From Rhodococcus sp. 06-462-5 (GTDB lineage Bacteria > Actinomycetota > Actinomycetes > Mycobacteriales > Mycobacteriaceae), in the NCBI RefSeq assembly GCF_002258315.1, contig NZ_NOYD01000005.1, positions 1 to 55,485 on the forward strand: a DNA stretch of 55,485 nt, written 5' to 3'. The translations under genes were made by a program, and so were the position numbers. Below, piece after piece: positions 29,841 to 39,724 of this stretch; the first letter of the stretch is position 1, and each line of letters starts with the position of its first letter. Below the pieces are notes generated by a model. That model saw only the letters and a list, made by a program, of their open reading frames with translations. It did no database searches and was not told where the DNA came from.

Positions 29841-31244
29841 TCAGTCCAAATCGTCGTGCGCCATCAGCTGACGCGCGGCCTCGATGACCGAACCCGACAG
29901 CGACGGGTACACCGAGAACGTGTTGGCCAGGTCGTTGACCGAAAGGTTGTTCTGCACCGCCATCGCGATCGGCAGAATCAGCTCCGATGCACTCGGAGCG
30001 ACCACGACGCCGCCGATCACGACGCCGGTGGCCGGACGACAGAAGATCTTCACGAAACCACGCTTGAGTCCGCTCATCTTGGCTCGCGGATTCGTGGTGA
30101 GCGGCAGCATCACCACGCGTGCGGGCACGTCACCGGCGTCGATCTTGGACTGCGCGACGCCGACCGATGCGATCTCGGGCCGAGTGAACACCGCCGAGGC
30201 CACGGTCTTGAGCTTGATCGGGCTGACGGCCTGTCCCAGTGCGTGATACATCGCGATACGTCCCTGCATCGCCGCGACCGAGGCCAGCGGCAGCAGACCG
30301 GTGCAGTCACCGGCGGCGTAGATGCCCGCGACCGCGGTACGCGAGACGCGATCCACCCGCAGGTATCCACCCTTGTCGAGTTCGATGCCGACGTTCTCGA
30401 GTCCCAGACCGGAGGTGTTGGGCACCGATCCGACGGTCATCAGCGCGTGACTGCCCTCGACGGTGCGGCCGTCCGAGAGCGTGACGAGAACACCGTCTTC
30501 GGTGCGGACCACGGAATCGGCGCGGGCGTGCTTGACGAGGGTGACACCGCGCTCGTTGAACGCGTCCTCGAGCACCAGCGCGGCATCCTCATCCTCGTGC
30601 GGAAGGACGCGGTCGCGGCTCGAGACCGCGGTGACCTTGACGCCCATTTCGGTGTAGGCCGAGACGAACTCGGCACCGGTGACACCGGATCCGACGACCA
30701 CCAGGTGCTCGGGGAGGGCCTCGAGGTCGTAGAGCTGACGCCAGTTGAGGATGCGTTCACCGTCGGGTTCGGCTCCCTTGACCACGCGGGGGCGGGCTCC
30801 GGTCGCGATGAGCACCACATCGGCGTCGAGAATGCGCTCTTCGCCGTCGGCGAGCACCGCCTTGATCTGGTGCGAGGCCATGCCGACGTGGGAGTCGATC
30901 ATCTCGGCGCGTCCGGCCAGCAGTTGCACGCCGACGGAGGTGACGCGATGGGCGATGTCGGAGGACTGCGCCTGCGCGAGGCTCTTCACGCGGTCGTGAA
31001 TCTTCGGCAATGCGACGGCGGCCTGCGACGGATCGAGGGAGATACCGAGGTCGCTGGCTCGACGCATCTCGGTGCGAATGCCGGTCGAGGCGATGAACGT
31101 CTTCGACGGCACGCAGTCCCACAGGACGCAGGCACCGCCGATACCGTCGGAATCGACGAGCGTCACCTCTCCGCCGTGCTGTGCGGCAACCAACGCTGCT
31201 TCGTACCCTGCCGGACCACCACCGATGATCACAATCCGGGTCAT
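29841..31244 (-). CDS. lpdA: LpdA, NAD(P)H:quinone reductase of the disulfide-reductase family
   Basis: 467 residues. The N-terminal FAD motif is IVIIGGGPAGYEAAL, followed by GGACVLWDCVPSKT with Cys39 and Cys44. The NAD motif is LVVVGSGVTGAEFVSAY and the second FAD segment is GIYAAGDCTGLLPLAS. The C-terminal dimer domain ends with FSVYPSLSGS where lipoamide dehydrogenases have the AHPTLSE His-Glu dyad. The dyad is lost, as in mycobacterial LpdA, which reduces quinones rather than lipoamide. It neighbours glpD, as in M. tuberculosis. The start has a purine-rich AGAGGA 5 nt upstream. Confidence 0.9.
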   Translation of the reverse strand: MTRIVIIGGGPAGYEAALVAAQHGGEVTLVDSDGIGGACVLWDCVPSKTFIASTGIRTEMRRASDLGISLDPSQAAVALPKIHDRVKSLAQAQSSDIAHRVTSVGVQLLAGRAEMIDSHVGMASHQIKAVLADGEERILDADVVLIATGARPRVVKGAEPDGERILNWRQLYDLEALPEHLVVVGSGVTGAEFVSAYTEMGVKVTAVSSRDRVLPHEDEDAALVLEDAFNERGVTLVKHARADSVVRTEDGVLVTLSDGRTVEGSHALMTVGSVPNTSGLGLENVGIELDKGGYLRVDRVSRTAVAGIYAAGDCTGLLPLASVAAMQGRIAMYHALGQAVSPIKLKTVASAVFTRPEIASVGVAQSKIDAGDVPARVVMLPLTTNPRAKMSGLKRGFVKIFCRPATGVVIGGVVVAPSASELILPIAMAVQNNLSVNDLANTFSVYPSLSGSVIEAARQLMAHDDLD

Positions 31245-31412
31245 TGATCCTCTTCTCGCATGCTCGAAATCTCTCGCTGTGTCGCGTCAACGGTATTCCA
31301 GAGGCTGCCCTCGCGCGTCGGTAGGGCTGGCTTCGTTCGGCCGATAGGAGGCCGGACCTGGGGCGACGCACCGAAACACGACCACGAGGCGTCAGTGTGT
31401 ACCGATACGGTT

Positions 31413-31418
31413 TAGGCT
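31413..31418 (+). promoter_or_regulatory. Candidate -10 element for the gamma-glutamylcyclotransferase gene
   Basis: TAGGCT lies exactly 7 nt before the GTG at 31426; leaderless spacing. Confidence 0.5.
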
Positions 31419-31425
31419 GGCCGAC

Positions 31426-31890
31426 GTGCCAATTTATGCCGCCTACGGATCGAACATGCATCCGGAGCAGATGTTGCAGCGATGCCCTCACTCGCCCCTG
31501 TCGGGAACCGGGTGGCTGCACGGATGGCGGTTGACCTTCGGCGGTGGAGACATCGGCTGGGAAGGCGCGCTTGCGACGGTCGTGGAGGATCCCGACTCGC
31601 AGGTCTTCGTGGTGCTCTACGACGTATCCGAGGAGGACGAGGAGAGCCTGGATCGCTGGGAGGGCTCGGAACTCGGCATCCATCGGAAGATCCGGCTGCG
31701 CATCGAGACCGGCCGGGAGCCGGTGCTCGCCTGGATGTACGTACTCGACGCCTACGAGGGCGGCCTGCCGTCGGCTCGCTACCTCGGCGTGATGGCGGAG
31801 GCAGCCGAAATCGCCGGTGCCCCAGCCGAATACGTGCGAGACCTCCGTACCCGGAACAGCCGGAACGTCGGTCCGGGTACCGCCTTGTAG
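31426..31890 (+). CDS. Gamma-glutamylcyclotransferase-like protein (AIG2/GGCT fold)
   Basis: 154 residues from GTG 31426. The GGCT substrate loop YAAYGSNMHPEQM is at the N-terminus. GGGDIGWEGALATVVEDP and VLYDVSEEDEESLDRWEG follow, with the acidic Glu in the latter at the expected catalytic position. The C-terminal YLGVMAEAAEIAGAPAEYV is typical. The fold releases 5-oxoproline from gamma-glutamyl compounds. It matches M. tuberculosis Rv3304 in size and place between lpdA and amiA1; the physiological substrate is unproven. Confidence 0.82.
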   Translation: MPIYAAYGSNMHPEQMLQRCPHSPLSGTGWLHGWRLTFGGGDIGWEGALATVVEDPDSQVFVVLYDVSEEDEESLDRWEGSELGIHRKIRLRIETGREPVLAWMYVLDAYEGGLPSARYLGVMAEAAEIAGAPAEYVRDLRTRNSRNVGPGTAL

Positions 31891-31903
31891 CTCGAAGGAC
31901 GGG

Positions 31904-32368
31904 TCAGAAGTAGTTCGCCATGACCGACGCCACCCACGTCGGTTCCCTCACGTCTTCACGCGTCGGAACCATGGACTGCAGGAACGGCTTGATATCGAAC
32001 ACCGGTGAGCCGTCGATCGCGTCGAGACCTCGGACTCGGATGCGCAGTCCGTCCACGTCGACGATCTCGCACCGCGACACCCCGAGATGATTGGGTCGAT
32101 CCTTGACTCGTTGAGCGAGGACACCCACCCGAGGAAGCGTCGTGTCACCGCGGGGATGGCGCGAACCGGTGGTCTTAGCGGCGGGATCGCACAGGTGGAA
32201 GCCGTAGATCACTTCGAGGTGGGAGAACTCTGCGAGACCGAGGGTCGCGTCGGCGTCGAGGACACTCGCGTCGAGGTCGATCACGGCCTCGACCGATCCC
32301 CAGTTGTCGTCCACCACCTCGGCGCGATCGGATCCGACGATCCCGATCGGCGACACGTCGAACGCCAT
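31904..32368 (-). CDS. trmO: TrmO-family tRNA (t6A37) N6-methyltransferase
   Basis: 154 residues from ATG 32368, with AGGAG 6 nt upstream. The TsaA/UPF0066 beta-barrel shows as SPIGIVGSDRAEVVDDNWG, FSHLEVIYGFHL, the hallmark RHPRGDTTLPRVGVLAQR and GSPVFDIKPFLQSM. The family methylates threonylcarbamoyladenosine at position 37 of tRNA-Thr using SAM. Actinobacterial members vary in the C-terminal part; this one is short, so the tRNA substrate is inferred. Confidence 0.8.
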   Translation of the reverse strand: MAFDVSPIGIVGSDRAEVVDDNWGSVEAVIDLDASVLDADATLGLAEFSHLEVIYGFHLCDPAAKTTGSRHPRGDTTLPRVGVLAQRVKDRPNHLGVSRCEIVDVDGLRIRVRGLDAIDGSPVFDIKPFLQSMVPTREDVREPTWVASVMANYF

Positions 32369-32382
32369 CTCGTCTCCTGCCT

Positions 32383-33546
32383 CTAGTTCGGATCCAGCGC
32401 GATTCCGGTCATCACCTTCACGCCCACGGCCAGTGCTCGTTCGTCGAGATCGAAGGTGGGTTGGTGGATGTCGAGTTGCGGTCCGGTGCCCGGCCACACA
32501 CCGAGTCGAGCCATCGCGCCCGGCACTCGTTCGAGGTACCACGAGAAGTCCTCGCCGCCGCCGGACTGCGCGGTATCGGCCAACGCGTCGGGTCCGACCC
32601 GGTCGATCGCCTTCTCGAACGTGTGCGTGGACGCCGGATCGTTGACCACGGGAGGCACGCCGCGACGGTAGTGCAGCTCGAAGCGGACCCCGGTCGGTGC
32701 GAGCAACCCGGTGACGATCTCGCGGACCAACGGTTCGAGCAATGCCCAGGTCTCGTGGTCGCCGGTGCGGACGGTGCCGGTCAGCATGCCGGTCTGCGGT
32801 ATGGCATTGGGGGCCTGGCCCGCGACCACCGCTCCCCACACCATGACCGTGCTGGTTCGCGGATCGACACGCCTGCTCAACATCCCGGGCAGGCCGGTGA
32901 TGACGGTGCCCAACGCGTAGATGAGATCGGTGGTCAGGTGCGGCCGAGACGTGTGTCCGCCGGGTGAATCCAGCCGCAGCTCGACGGTGTCGGCGGCGGA
33001 GGTGATCGCACCGAGACGCACGCCGACCTGCCCCACTTCGAGCCGCGGATCACAGTGCAGCGCAAAGATCTTGGTGACGTCGTCGAGCGCTCCCGCGGCC
33101 ACCGCGTCGAGGGCACCGCCCGGCATGACCTCCTCGGCGGGCTGAAAGATCAGGCGCACCCCGTACTGCAGGTCCGGCAGTGACGCCAGCGCCAGCCCGG
33201 TCGCGAGCAGCACCGTGGTGTGTGCGTCGTGGCCGCAGGCATGCGACACCCCCGGCACGGTCGACGAGTACTCCGCGCCGGTGTTCTCCTGCAGCGGTAG
33301 GGCGTCCATGTCCGCCCGCAACGCCACCCGGGGACCGTCGGGTCCGATGTCGCAGATCAACCCTGTTCCGCCGGGGAGCGGCTTGGGTGACAGGCCCGCT
33401 GCTTCTAGATGCTCCATCACGAACGCGGTGGTACCGAATTCGCGTCGAGCAAGTTCCGGATTGGCGTGAATGTGCCGACGCCAGAGGGACAGATCTGCCG
33501 TGTGCGCGTGGATCCACCGATCGATCGCGTCTTCGCGGGTACTCAC
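32383..33546 (-). CDS. amiA1: M20-family amidohydrolase (AmiA1-like)
   Basis: 387 residues from GTG 33546, overlapping the stop of the upstream amidohydrolase (GTGA). M20D signatures are LRRHIHANPELARREFGT, ALRADMDALPLQENTG, SHACGHDAHTTVLLATG with metal-binding Cys/His, FQPAEEVMPGGA, and SGGGEDFSWYLERVPG. Such enzymes deacylate N-acyl amino acids or hippurate-like amides. The symbol follows M. tuberculosis Rv3305c/Rv3306c, a tandem pair in the same setting; true substrates unknown. Confidence 0.85.
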   Translation of the reverse strand: MSTREDAIDRWIHAHTADLSLWRRHIHANPELARREFGTTAFVMEHLEAAGLSPKPLPGGTGLICDIGPDGPRVALRADMDALPLQENTGAEYSSTVPGVSHACGHDAHTTVLLATGLALASLPDLQYGVRLIFQPAEEVMPGGALDAVAAGALDDVTKIFALHCDPRLEVGQVGVRLGAITSAADTVELRLDSPGGHTSRPHLTTDLIYALGTVITGLPGMLSRRVDPRTSTVMVWGAVVAGQAPNAIPQTGMLTGTVRTGDHETWALLEPLVREIVTGLLAPTGVRFELHYRRGVPPVVNDPASTHTFEKAIDRVGPDALADTAQSGGGEDFSWYLERVPGAMARLGVWPGTGPQLDIHQPTFDLDERALAVGVKVMTGIALDPN

Positions 33547-34745
33547 GACTGCGCCGCCGAGCGCGCGATCACGCCGTCGAGCAGACGGGCGCGAGTACTG
33601 GGATCGGCTGCGGCACGCGCCGCAGTTCTGGCGAGACCGAGGGCTCCGTCGAGCAATGCTCGATCGGCAGACTCGGTGATGCATGCGGCGGCGAACTCCG
33701 GTTGATGCGTCACCGCCCCTCCTGCATCGAGTCCGACGACGGGGTGGATACCGGGTAGAACATTCGTCACGTTTCCCATGTCTGTGCTGCCCAACGGGCG
33801 AAATCCTTCCAAATCCGGAGCCAGGGGCGATCGGCCCAGCGCTTCGATCTCCTGCCGAAAAGCTGCGACCAGCCACGAGTCCGGCGTCAACGCCGCGTAG
33901 GTCGGCGACACCGTACGGATCTCGTGAGTGCACCCGGTGGCGATGGCTCCTGCCTCGAAACACGCGTACGTCTTCGCCGTCAGAGCGTGCAGCGATTCGG
34001 TGGTGTTCGCGCGCAGGTAGTAGAGCAACTCGGCATGGCCGGGCACGATGTTCGGTGCCACACCCCCGTCACTGACGATGCCGTGCAACTGCTGACCAGG
34101 CGCGAGGTGCTGCCGCAGGAGCCCGAGTGCCACCTGACTGATGGTCACCGCATCGCCTGCGTTGATTCCCCACTCGGGAGCTGCCGACGCGTGCGCGGCC
34201 CGGCCGGTGAACTTCACGGCGATGTCCGCCAGCGCCAGCGAGGTCGCACCCACGATGTCGAAGGGGCCGGGATGGACCATCAACGCCGCGCCGACGCCGT
34301 CGAACACTCCTCGCTCCAGCATCAACACCTTGCCGCCGCCGGTCTCCTCGGCCGGGGTACCGAGCACTCGCACTGTGATGCCGAGAGCGTCGGCGACCGG
34401 GGCGAGCGCGAGCGCAGCACCCACGGCCGAGGCCGCGATGATGTTGTGCCCGCACGCATGCCCGATCTCGGGCAGAGCATCGTATTCCGCGCAGATCCCG
34501 ATCACCAGATCGCCGCTGCCGAACGACGCCGTGAACGCGGTGTCCATGTCCGCGACCGCCGTCTCGACCTCGAAATCGTGGGCTCGGAGCGTATCGAGGA
34601 TCTTGGCGACGCTGCGATGTTCGGCGAACGCGAGCTCCGGTTCGGCGTGGATCGAGTGCGAGAGCGCGACCACCTCGTCGGTGGCGGTGGCCAGGGCGCG
34701 GTCCATCGACTCGCCCACGGCAGCACTGTTCGATTCGTCGATCAC
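33543..34745 (-). CDS. amiB1: M20-family amidohydrolase (AmiB1-like)
   Basis: 400 residues from GTG 34745. Conserved blocks are LSHSIHAEPELAFAEHRS, GICAEYDALPEIGHACGHNI, GTPAEETGGGKVLM and RPLGSTDMGNVTNVLPG. The catalytic Glu pair lies in PAEETGGG. It resembles the AbgB/p-aminobenzoyl-glutamate-type branch of M20. It is paired and coupled with the downstream AmiA1-like enzyme, so the two may work on related N-acyl compounds. No signal peptide: cytoplasmic. Confidence 0.85.
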   Translation of the reverse strand: MIDESNSAAVGESMDRALATATDEVVALSHSIHAEPELAFAEHRSVAKILDTLRAHDFEVETAVADMDTAFTASFGSGDLVIGICAEYDALPEIGHACGHNIIAASAVGAALALAPVADALGITVRVLGTPAEETGGGKVLMLERGVFDGVGAALMVHPGPFDIVGATSLALADIAVKFTGRAAHASAAPEWGINAGDAVTISQVALGLLRQHLAPGQQLHGIVSDGGVAPNIVPGHAELLYYLRANTTESLHALTAKTYACFEAGAIATGCTHEIRTVSPTYAALTPDSWLVAAFRQEIEALGRSPLAPDLEGFRPLGSTDMGNVTNVLPGIHPVVGLDAGGAVTHQPEFAAACITESADRALLDGALGLARTAARAAADPSTRARLLDGVIARSAAQS

Positions 34746-34819
34746 GAGAGACAGTGTGTCACTAGCGCGACCGAGTGTCGGAACAGAGCTGTGCCGAGTC
34801 GGGGGTGACGACGGTCCTG

Positions 34820-35524
34820 CTACTTCCCGAAGCTGAAGTTGCTGTCGTCGGTTGCGGTGTTCAGCGCGGCGAGCAGGTCCACGTGCATACGACTCTTGAT
34901 CCCGGCCAGGTTCGCACCCCGGGTGCTCGTCAGCGCCGCAGCCTTCGCGACCGCGTCGGACACCAGCGACTCCTCCGATGCCGTCGCCTCGACGATTCCG
35001 GCGGCCACGGCGTCGGCACCGCCGTAGCGGCGACCGGTCGTCATGGCTTCGACGGCGGTCTGCTTGGGCAGCCGGGAGTTGATCAGGGCAGACATTCCGA
35101 CGGTGAACGGCATGTTCAGGTTCACCTCGGGCAGGCAGTAGAAGCCGCGATCGACACGCTGGATGCGGAAGTCGTGGGAGGTGGCGAACATCGCGCCAGC
35201 GCCGAATGCGTGCCCCTGCACAGCCGCGACGGTGGCCATCGGAAACGCGAGCAACCGGGTGTAGAGAGTGTGCACGCGGTCGAGATACCAGGTGATCTTG
35301 TCCAGGTTGGCGAACAGCCAGTCGGTGTCGAGACCGTTGCTGTAGAACTTGCCTGCCGACGTGGTGACCAGCGCCGCCGGACCGGTCGAGGCCTCGACCG
35401 CGTCGAGCAACGCGTGGGTGGCATCGATCCAGTCCGGGTGGAAACGGTTCTCGGGATTGTCCGCTCCGTCCTTCGCACCGAGGAACAGGATGTGGACGTC
35501 GCCGTCGCGTTCGAGATAAGGCAT
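34820..35524 (-). CDS. Enoyl-CoA hydratase/isomerase family protein (delta3-delta2-enoyl-CoA isomerase-like)
   Basis: 234 residues from ATG 35524; longer in-frame starts run into the divergent deoD region. Crotonase-fold motifs are present: the oxyanion loop [32 protein letters not shown] and [17 protein letters not shown], with a Glu where enoyl-CoA isomerases have their catalytic acid. The SHD...RGF...E pattern is like peroxisomal ECI-type isomerases. It probably handles unsaturated fatty acyl-CoA. TAGTAT lies 7 nt upstream, back-to-back with the deoD promoter. Confidence 0.8.
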   Translation of the reverse strand: MPYLERDGDVHILFLGAKDGADNPENRFHPDWIDATHALLDAVEASTGPAALVTTSAGKFYSNGLDTDWLFANLDKITWYLDRVHTLYTRLLAFPMATVAAVQGHAFGAGAMFATSHDFRIQRVDRGFYCLPEVNLNMPFTVGMSALINSRLPKQTAVEAMTTGRRYGGADAVAAGIVEATASEESLVSDAVAKAAALTSTRGANLAGIKSRMHVDLLAALNTATDDSNFSFGK

Positions 35525-35531
35525 GCAGCGG

Positions 35532-35537
35532 ATACTA
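35532..35537 (-). promoter_or_regulatory. Candidate -10 element for the enoyl-CoA isomerase-like gene
   Basis: Reverse-strand TAGTAT lies 7 nt before the ATG at 35524. Confidence 0.45.
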
Positions 35538-35583
35538 CCCAACGGTAACTTCCGCCGGTCGCACATCCGTGTCGTCGATCTCC

Positions 35584-35589
35584 TACTGT
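35584..35589 (+). promoter_or_regulatory. Candidate -10 element for deoD
   Basis: TACTGT lies 8 nt before the GTG at 35598; near-leaderless spacing, 46 bp from the divergent -10 at 35532. Confidence 0.35.
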
Positions 35590-35597
35590 TGTTCATC

Positions 35598-36425
35598 GTG
35601 GCAACCACCGACGCACATGTGACCGACCCCGTGACCGATCCCGACGGTGCCGCGCGCACCGCTGCCGACGCACTCGCCGCAGCAACCGGGGTCGATACCC
35701 ACACCGTGGCCATCGTCCTCGGTTCCGGATGGCAGGCGGCAGCCGACGTCTTCGGCTCCCCCACCGCGACCGTGCGCATGGCCGACCTGCCCGGTTTCGC
35801 GCCACCGTCGGCGTCGGGCCACTCCGGCACCATCACCTCGGTGGACGTCGGCGGCACCCACACACTGCTGTTGCAGGGACGCACGCACGCCTACGAGGGC
35901 CACGATCTACGACGCGTCGTGCATCCGGTACGGACCGCGATCGCGGCGGGTGCGACGACCGTCGTGCTGACCAACGCTGCAGGCGGTATCAGGGACGGCA
36001 TGAGCGTCGGACAGCCAGTGCTCATCTCGGACCACCTCAATCTCACGGCTCGTTCACCTCTCGTGGGGGCGGAGTTCGTCGATCTGGTCGACGCGTACTC
36101 CCCCGAACTCCGCGCCCTTGCGAGCGAGATCGATCCGTCGCTCGAGGACGGCGTCTATGCCGGCCTGCCCGGCCCGCACTACGAGACGCCCGCCGAGATC
36201 AAGATGCTGCGCACACTCGGTGCAGACCTTGTGGGGATGTCGACGGTGCACGAGACGATTGCTGCCCGCGCGAAAGGCGCACGGGTCCTGGGCATTTCCC
36301 TGGTGACCAATCTCGCTGCCGGAATGACCGGTGAACATCTGAACCACACCGAAGTGCTCGCTGCCGGTAAGGATTCTGCGGCTCGCATGGGAGCGTTGCT
36401 GCACGAGCTGGTCTCCCGCCTGTGA
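35598..36425 (+). CDS. deoD: Purine nucleoside phosphorylase
   Basis: 275 residues from GTG 35598, close to the ~268 of the mycobacterial enzyme; an upstream in-frame ATG (35523) overlaps the divergent gene and is rejected. Trimeric PNP motifs are [65 protein letters not shown] and VTNLAAGM. It splits purine nucleosides with phosphate to free base and ribose-1-phosphate. It overlaps the start of the mutase gene by 4 bp, so the pentose phosphate it releases may be passed on directly. Symbol as in M. tuberculosis Rv3307. Confidence 0.93.
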   Translation: MATTDAHVTDPVTDPDGAARTAADALAAATGVDTHTVAIVLGSGWQAAADVFGSPTATVRMADLPGFAPPSASGHSGTITSVDVGGTHTLLLQGRTHAYEGHDLRRVVHPVRTAIAAGATTVVLTNAAGGIRDGMSVGQPVLISDHLNLTARSPLVGAEFVDLVDAYSPELRALASEIDPSLEDGVYAGLPGPHYETPAEIKMLRTLGADLVGMSTVHETIAARAKGARVLGISLVTNLAAGMTGEHLNHTEVLAAGKDSAARMGALLHELVSRL

Positions 36426-38023
36426 CCGAGGAGCTCACCGAGCAGGTACAGCGGTGGATCGCAGGCGATCCCGACCCCGCCGCTCGCGAGGAACTCGACG
36501 GGCTGCCCGACGCCGAACTCGCCGACAGGTTCAGCGGTCCACTGACGTTCGGTACCGCGGGTCTTCGCGGCCCGGTGCGCGCGGGACCGAACGGGATGAA
36601 CGTGGCGGTGGTGACGAAGACCTCGGCCGGCATCGCGGCCTGGTTGATCGAGAACGGTCTGGGCGGCTCCACGGTCGTGGTCGGTCGCGACGCCAGGAAC
36701 GGCTCCGAACAGTTCGCCTTCGCGGCCGCCGAAACCTTCTCCGCCCAGGGCTTTTCGGTGGTGATGCTGCCTCGGCCGCTCCCGACACCCGTCGTCGCCT
36801 TCGCGGTGCGGGCACTGGACGCCGAGCTGGGAGTACAGATCACCGCGTCGCACAATCCCGCCGCGGACAACGGCTACAAGGTGTACCTCCGGGGCGGCTC
36901 GCAACTGATCCCGCCCAGTGACGCCCAGATCGAAGCGCTCATCGAGGCCACTCCCGACGCGATCGAGGTTCCGCGCGCGATCGTGCAGCCCGGCGGCTCC
37001 GACATCGCGGCGCGATACCTCGATTCCGTTGTCGCACTGCCACGTTCGACGCGTCGAGACATTCGCACCGCATTGACTCCCCTGCACGGAGTCGGCGGTG
37101 AGCTCGCGATGGCCGCACTGCGTGGTGCAGGGTTCCGCGATATCCGGGTGGTCGAAGAGCAGTTCGAGCCCGATCCAGCCTTCCCGACCGTCACGTTTCC
37201 CAATCCCGAAGAGCCTGGTGCGGCCGACGCGGTGCTCGCACTGGCGGCCGAGATCGACGCCGATATCGCGATCGCCCTCGACCCCGACGCCGATCGCTGT
37301 GCGGTCGGGGTGCCCACGGACAGTGGGTGGCGCATGTTGACCGGCGACGAGACCGGGGCTCTGCTCGCGAACCATCTGCTCGCCGATGCGCCCGCCGACT
37401 CGCTGGTGGCCAACACGATCGTCTCGTCGCAGCTGCTCTCGGCGCTCGCTCCGGCGCGCGGCGCTCGGTACGCCCGAACCCTGACCGGATTCAAGTGGCT
37501 CGTTCGCGCGGGCGAGGGCCTCGTGTACGCCTACGAGGAGGCCATCGGGCACTGCGTCGACCCGAACGTGGTGCGCGACAAGGACGGTATCTCGGCCGCG
37601 GTGGTGCTCGCAGACCTGGCCGCCGACCTGAAGCAGGATCGACGCACCCTGCTCGACGTGCTCGACGACCTCGCGGTCGAGTTCGGCGTACATCTGGGAT
37701 CGCAGGTCTCGCGGAGGGTTCAGGACCTCGCCGAGATCGGGAACATGATGCACCGGTTGCGCAGCGCACCGCCGACGGAACTGGCCGGTCGGGCCGTCAC
37801 CGTGCTGGACTACGCCCGGCGCGACGACGAATTACGGACCGACGCAGTCGAGATCAGCGGATCGGGGCTGCGGGTGATCGTGCGGCCGTCCGGTACCGAA
37901 CCCAAGCTCAAGGCCTACCTCGAAGTGATCGAGCAGGTCGACGGACCCGAGGACCTGCCGAGAGCGCGGACGGCCGCGGCCGAGATTCTCGCCGAGCTGA
38001 CCGACTTCGCCCAGCACCTCTAG
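36422..38023 (+). CDS. pmmB: Alpha-D-phosphohexomutase family enzyme (PmmB-like; possible phosphopentomutase)
   Basis: 533 residues from GTG 36422, coupled to deoD (GTGA). The phosphoserine loop TASHNP puts Ser143 at the active site. DPDADR binds Mg2+, [12 protein letters not shown] and the sugar-binding YAYEEAIGH follow, and [14 protein letters not shown] is the phosphate-binding loop. Size and the GTAGLRG start match the PMM/PGM2-like branch, which contains many phosphopentomutases. Annotated as phosphomannomutase B in mycobacteria, but the deoD coupling favours ribose-1-phosphate to ribose-5-phosphate conversion (inference). Confidence 0.87.
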   Translation: MTEELTEQVQRWIAGDPDPAAREELDGLPDAELADRFSGPLTFGTAGLRGPVRAGPNGMNVAVVTKTSAGIAAWLIENGLGGSTVVVGRDARNGSEQFAFAAAETFSAQGFSVVMLPRPLPTPVVAFAVRALDAELGVQITASHNPAADNGYKVYLRGGSQLIPPSDAQIEALIEATPDAIEVPRAIVQPGGSDIAARYLDSVVALPRSTRRDIRTALTPLHGVGGELAMAALRGAGFRDIRVVEEQFEPDPAFPTVTFPNPEEPGAADAVLALAAEIDADIAIALDPDADRCAVGVPTDSGWRMLTGDETGALLANHLLADAPADSLVANTIVSSQLLSALAPARGARYARTLTGFKWLVRAGEGLVYAYEEAIGHCVDPNVVRDKDGISAAVVLADLAADLKQDRRTLLDVLDDLAVEFGVHLGSQVSRRVQDLAEIGNMMHRLRSAPPTELAGRAVTVLDYARRDDELRTDAVEISGSGLRVIVRPSGTEPKLKAYLEVIEQVDGPEDLPRARTAAAEILAELTDFAQHL

Positions 38024-38037
38024 GCGACCACGAACCC

Positions 38038-38892
38038 TCAGAACAACGCCGACTGCACCGCAGGCAGGTCGGACGTGAACACGCCGAGTTCGATTCGCCG
38101 ACCCTTCAGCGCCGCCAGATCCACGACGTAGGTCTCGTCGTCGACGGTCGCGATCACCGCCTGCCCGACGCATGTCCTGATATCGAGTCCGTGGGATCCG
38201 GTTGCGACATCCGCAGGGTAGGCGACGCGGCTGACGTTCTCGCTCAACGCTTCCCGGCCTGCGGGCGGGGCCCATCGTTCGTCGATCGGGGTGCATCCGG
38301 CGATGCCTGCCGTGGTCAGCATCTCGCGGACCTGCTCGGCTTTGGCAGCGGCGGCGGCCTCGAGCCTGTCCACGTCGATCGGCAGGCACAGCGAGGCGGC
38401 TTTTGCTGCGGACCGCACCGCCTGCCGTAGTCCCAGCGATTCGGTCACGAGATCCTCGGCCACCCTCACGACTTTTCCGTCGTCGGCGTGAGCGACGTAC
38501 CGCGCGCAGATGGCACCTTGCTCGACGAGCCTGCCCCATTTACGGGTGTCCGCTGCCGTCCCGATCTTGAAAGTACCGTTGGCGAACGCCGCCAGGTACA
38601 GCCAATGCGGCTGCATGACATGCTTTTCCAGTTCTCGCGAAACGAATCCGCTGCGATGCACGGTGTGCACGAACCGAAAGCTGTCCTTGTCCGCGCAGGA
38701 GGCGCACTGCCCCGACGCGACGGCCCGCTCCCGGCCGGGGCACGGCACGTAGCGCGGCGGGCCGTCGGCCCGAAATGCCATGCGCCCGGTGCAGTATCGA
38801 TCGGTCGACGCACCCGGTGCACGGAAACCGAGCCTGCGACCGACCAGTTCGCGGAACTCGATCTGCTCGGTGGCGACGTCGAGCAGCCGCAA
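38038..38892 (-). CDS. DUF2797 family protein
   Basis: 284 residues from TTG 38892, the only in-frame start that keeps the conserved N-terminus (IEFRELVGRRLGFR). DUF2797 features are RYCTGRMAF, PCPGRERAVASGQCASC (a cysteine cluster that may bind zinc), PHWLYLAAFANGTFKIG, RKWGRLVEQGA and ARYVAHADDGKVV. The middle resembles a GIY-YIG nuclease-like core. Role unknown. Confidence 0.75.
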   Translation of the reverse strand: MRLLDVATEQIEFRELVGRRLGFRAPGASTDRYCTGRMAFRADGPPRYVPCPGRERAVASGQCASCADKDSFRFVHTVHRSGFVSRELEKHVMQPHWLYLAAFANGTFKIGTAADTRKWGRLVEQGAICARYVAHADDGKVVRVAEDLVTESLGLRQAVRSAAKAASLCLPIDVDRLEAAAAAKAEQVREMLTTAGIAGCTPIDERWAPPAGREALSENVSRVAYPADVATGSHGLDIRTCVGQAVIATVDDETYVVDLAALKGRRIELGVFTSDLPAVQSALF

Positions 38893-38966
38893 GCTCGGCC
38901 GCGGTGCAGGTGACGCGGCCGAGGGCCAGGAAACGCCGAGAACCAGACTCGCCGCGGCAGCGCTCG

Positions 38967-39590
38967 TCAGCGCGGGCCGAACTGACGATCGCCCGCGTCA
39001 CCGAGGCCGGGAACGATGAAGGCGTTGTCGTTGAGGCCGTCGTCGATGCTCGCGGCCACCAGTCGCACCGGCAGACCCGAGGCTTCGAGCGCGGCAACTC
39101 CTTCGGGAGCAGCGACGACGCAGATGGCGGTCACGTCCGCAGCGCCGCGGCCGACGAGCAGTTCGATCGTGTGGACCATGGACCCGCCGGTGGCGAGCAT
39201 CGGGTCCAGTACGTAGACGGGCGTCTGCGACAGGTCGTCGGGCAGAGACTCCATGTACGGCACGGGCTGATGGGTCTCCTCGTCTCGGGCCATGCCGACG
39301 AAACCGACGCGGGACTGCGGGATGAGGCTGCTGGCCTTCTCGACCATGCCGAGGCCTGCACGCAGAACCGGGACCAGCAACGGCGGCCGCGCCAGCCTGG
39401 TTCCCTCGGTGACCGCGACGGGTGTGCGCACCTCGAAGGTGTCGATCGCAGCATCGCGGGTGGCCTCGTAGACCAGCATGTGGGTGAGCTGGCGCAGAGC
39501 CGACCGGAACGTGGCGTTGTCGCTGCGCTCGTCCCGCATCGTGGTGAGCAGGGCTGCGGCCAGTGGGTGATCGACCACGTGTGTTTCCAT
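38967..39590 (-). CDS. upp: Uracil phosphoribosyltransferase
   Basis: 207 residues, exactly the usual length. Motifs are [42 protein letters not shown] (the PRPP-binding loop) and [20 protein letters not shown] at the C-terminus, which binds uracil. It converts uracil plus PRPP to UMP. TATCCT 7 nt upstream of the ATG and the lack of a Shine-Dalgarno sequence suggest leaderless expression. Same position as M. tuberculosis upp. Confidence 0.95.
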   Translation of the reverse strand: METHVVDHPLAAALLTTMRDERSDNATFRSALRQLTHMLVYEATRDAAIDTFEVRTPVAVTEGTRLARPPLLVPVLRAGLGMVEKASSLIPQSRVGFVGMARDEETHQPVPYMESLPDDLSQTPVYVLDPMLATGGSMVHTIELLVGRGAADVTAICVVAAPEGVAALEASGLPVRLVAASIDDGLNDNAFIVPGLGDAGDRQFGPR

Positions 39591-39597
39591 GCCGACA

Positions 39598-39603
39598 AGG
39601 ATA
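39598..39603 (-). promoter_or_regulatory. Candidate -10 element for upp
   Basis: Reverse-strand TATCCT lies 7 nt before the ATG at 39590. Confidence 0.5.
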
Positions 39604-39724
39604 GGACTCGGTCGGCAGGACGCGAAACGGCAACTCGGGGGAACCGAATGGCACGTACCCGCGTCGAACCAGTTGGGCGTCGCACTCGACGACCGTGAAT
39701 CGATTGCATTCTCAGGGGGCACTG

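Noticed and set aside
36179..37753. 524-codon open frame antisense to deoD/pmmB
   Set aside because: Shadow frame over two catalytically complete genes.
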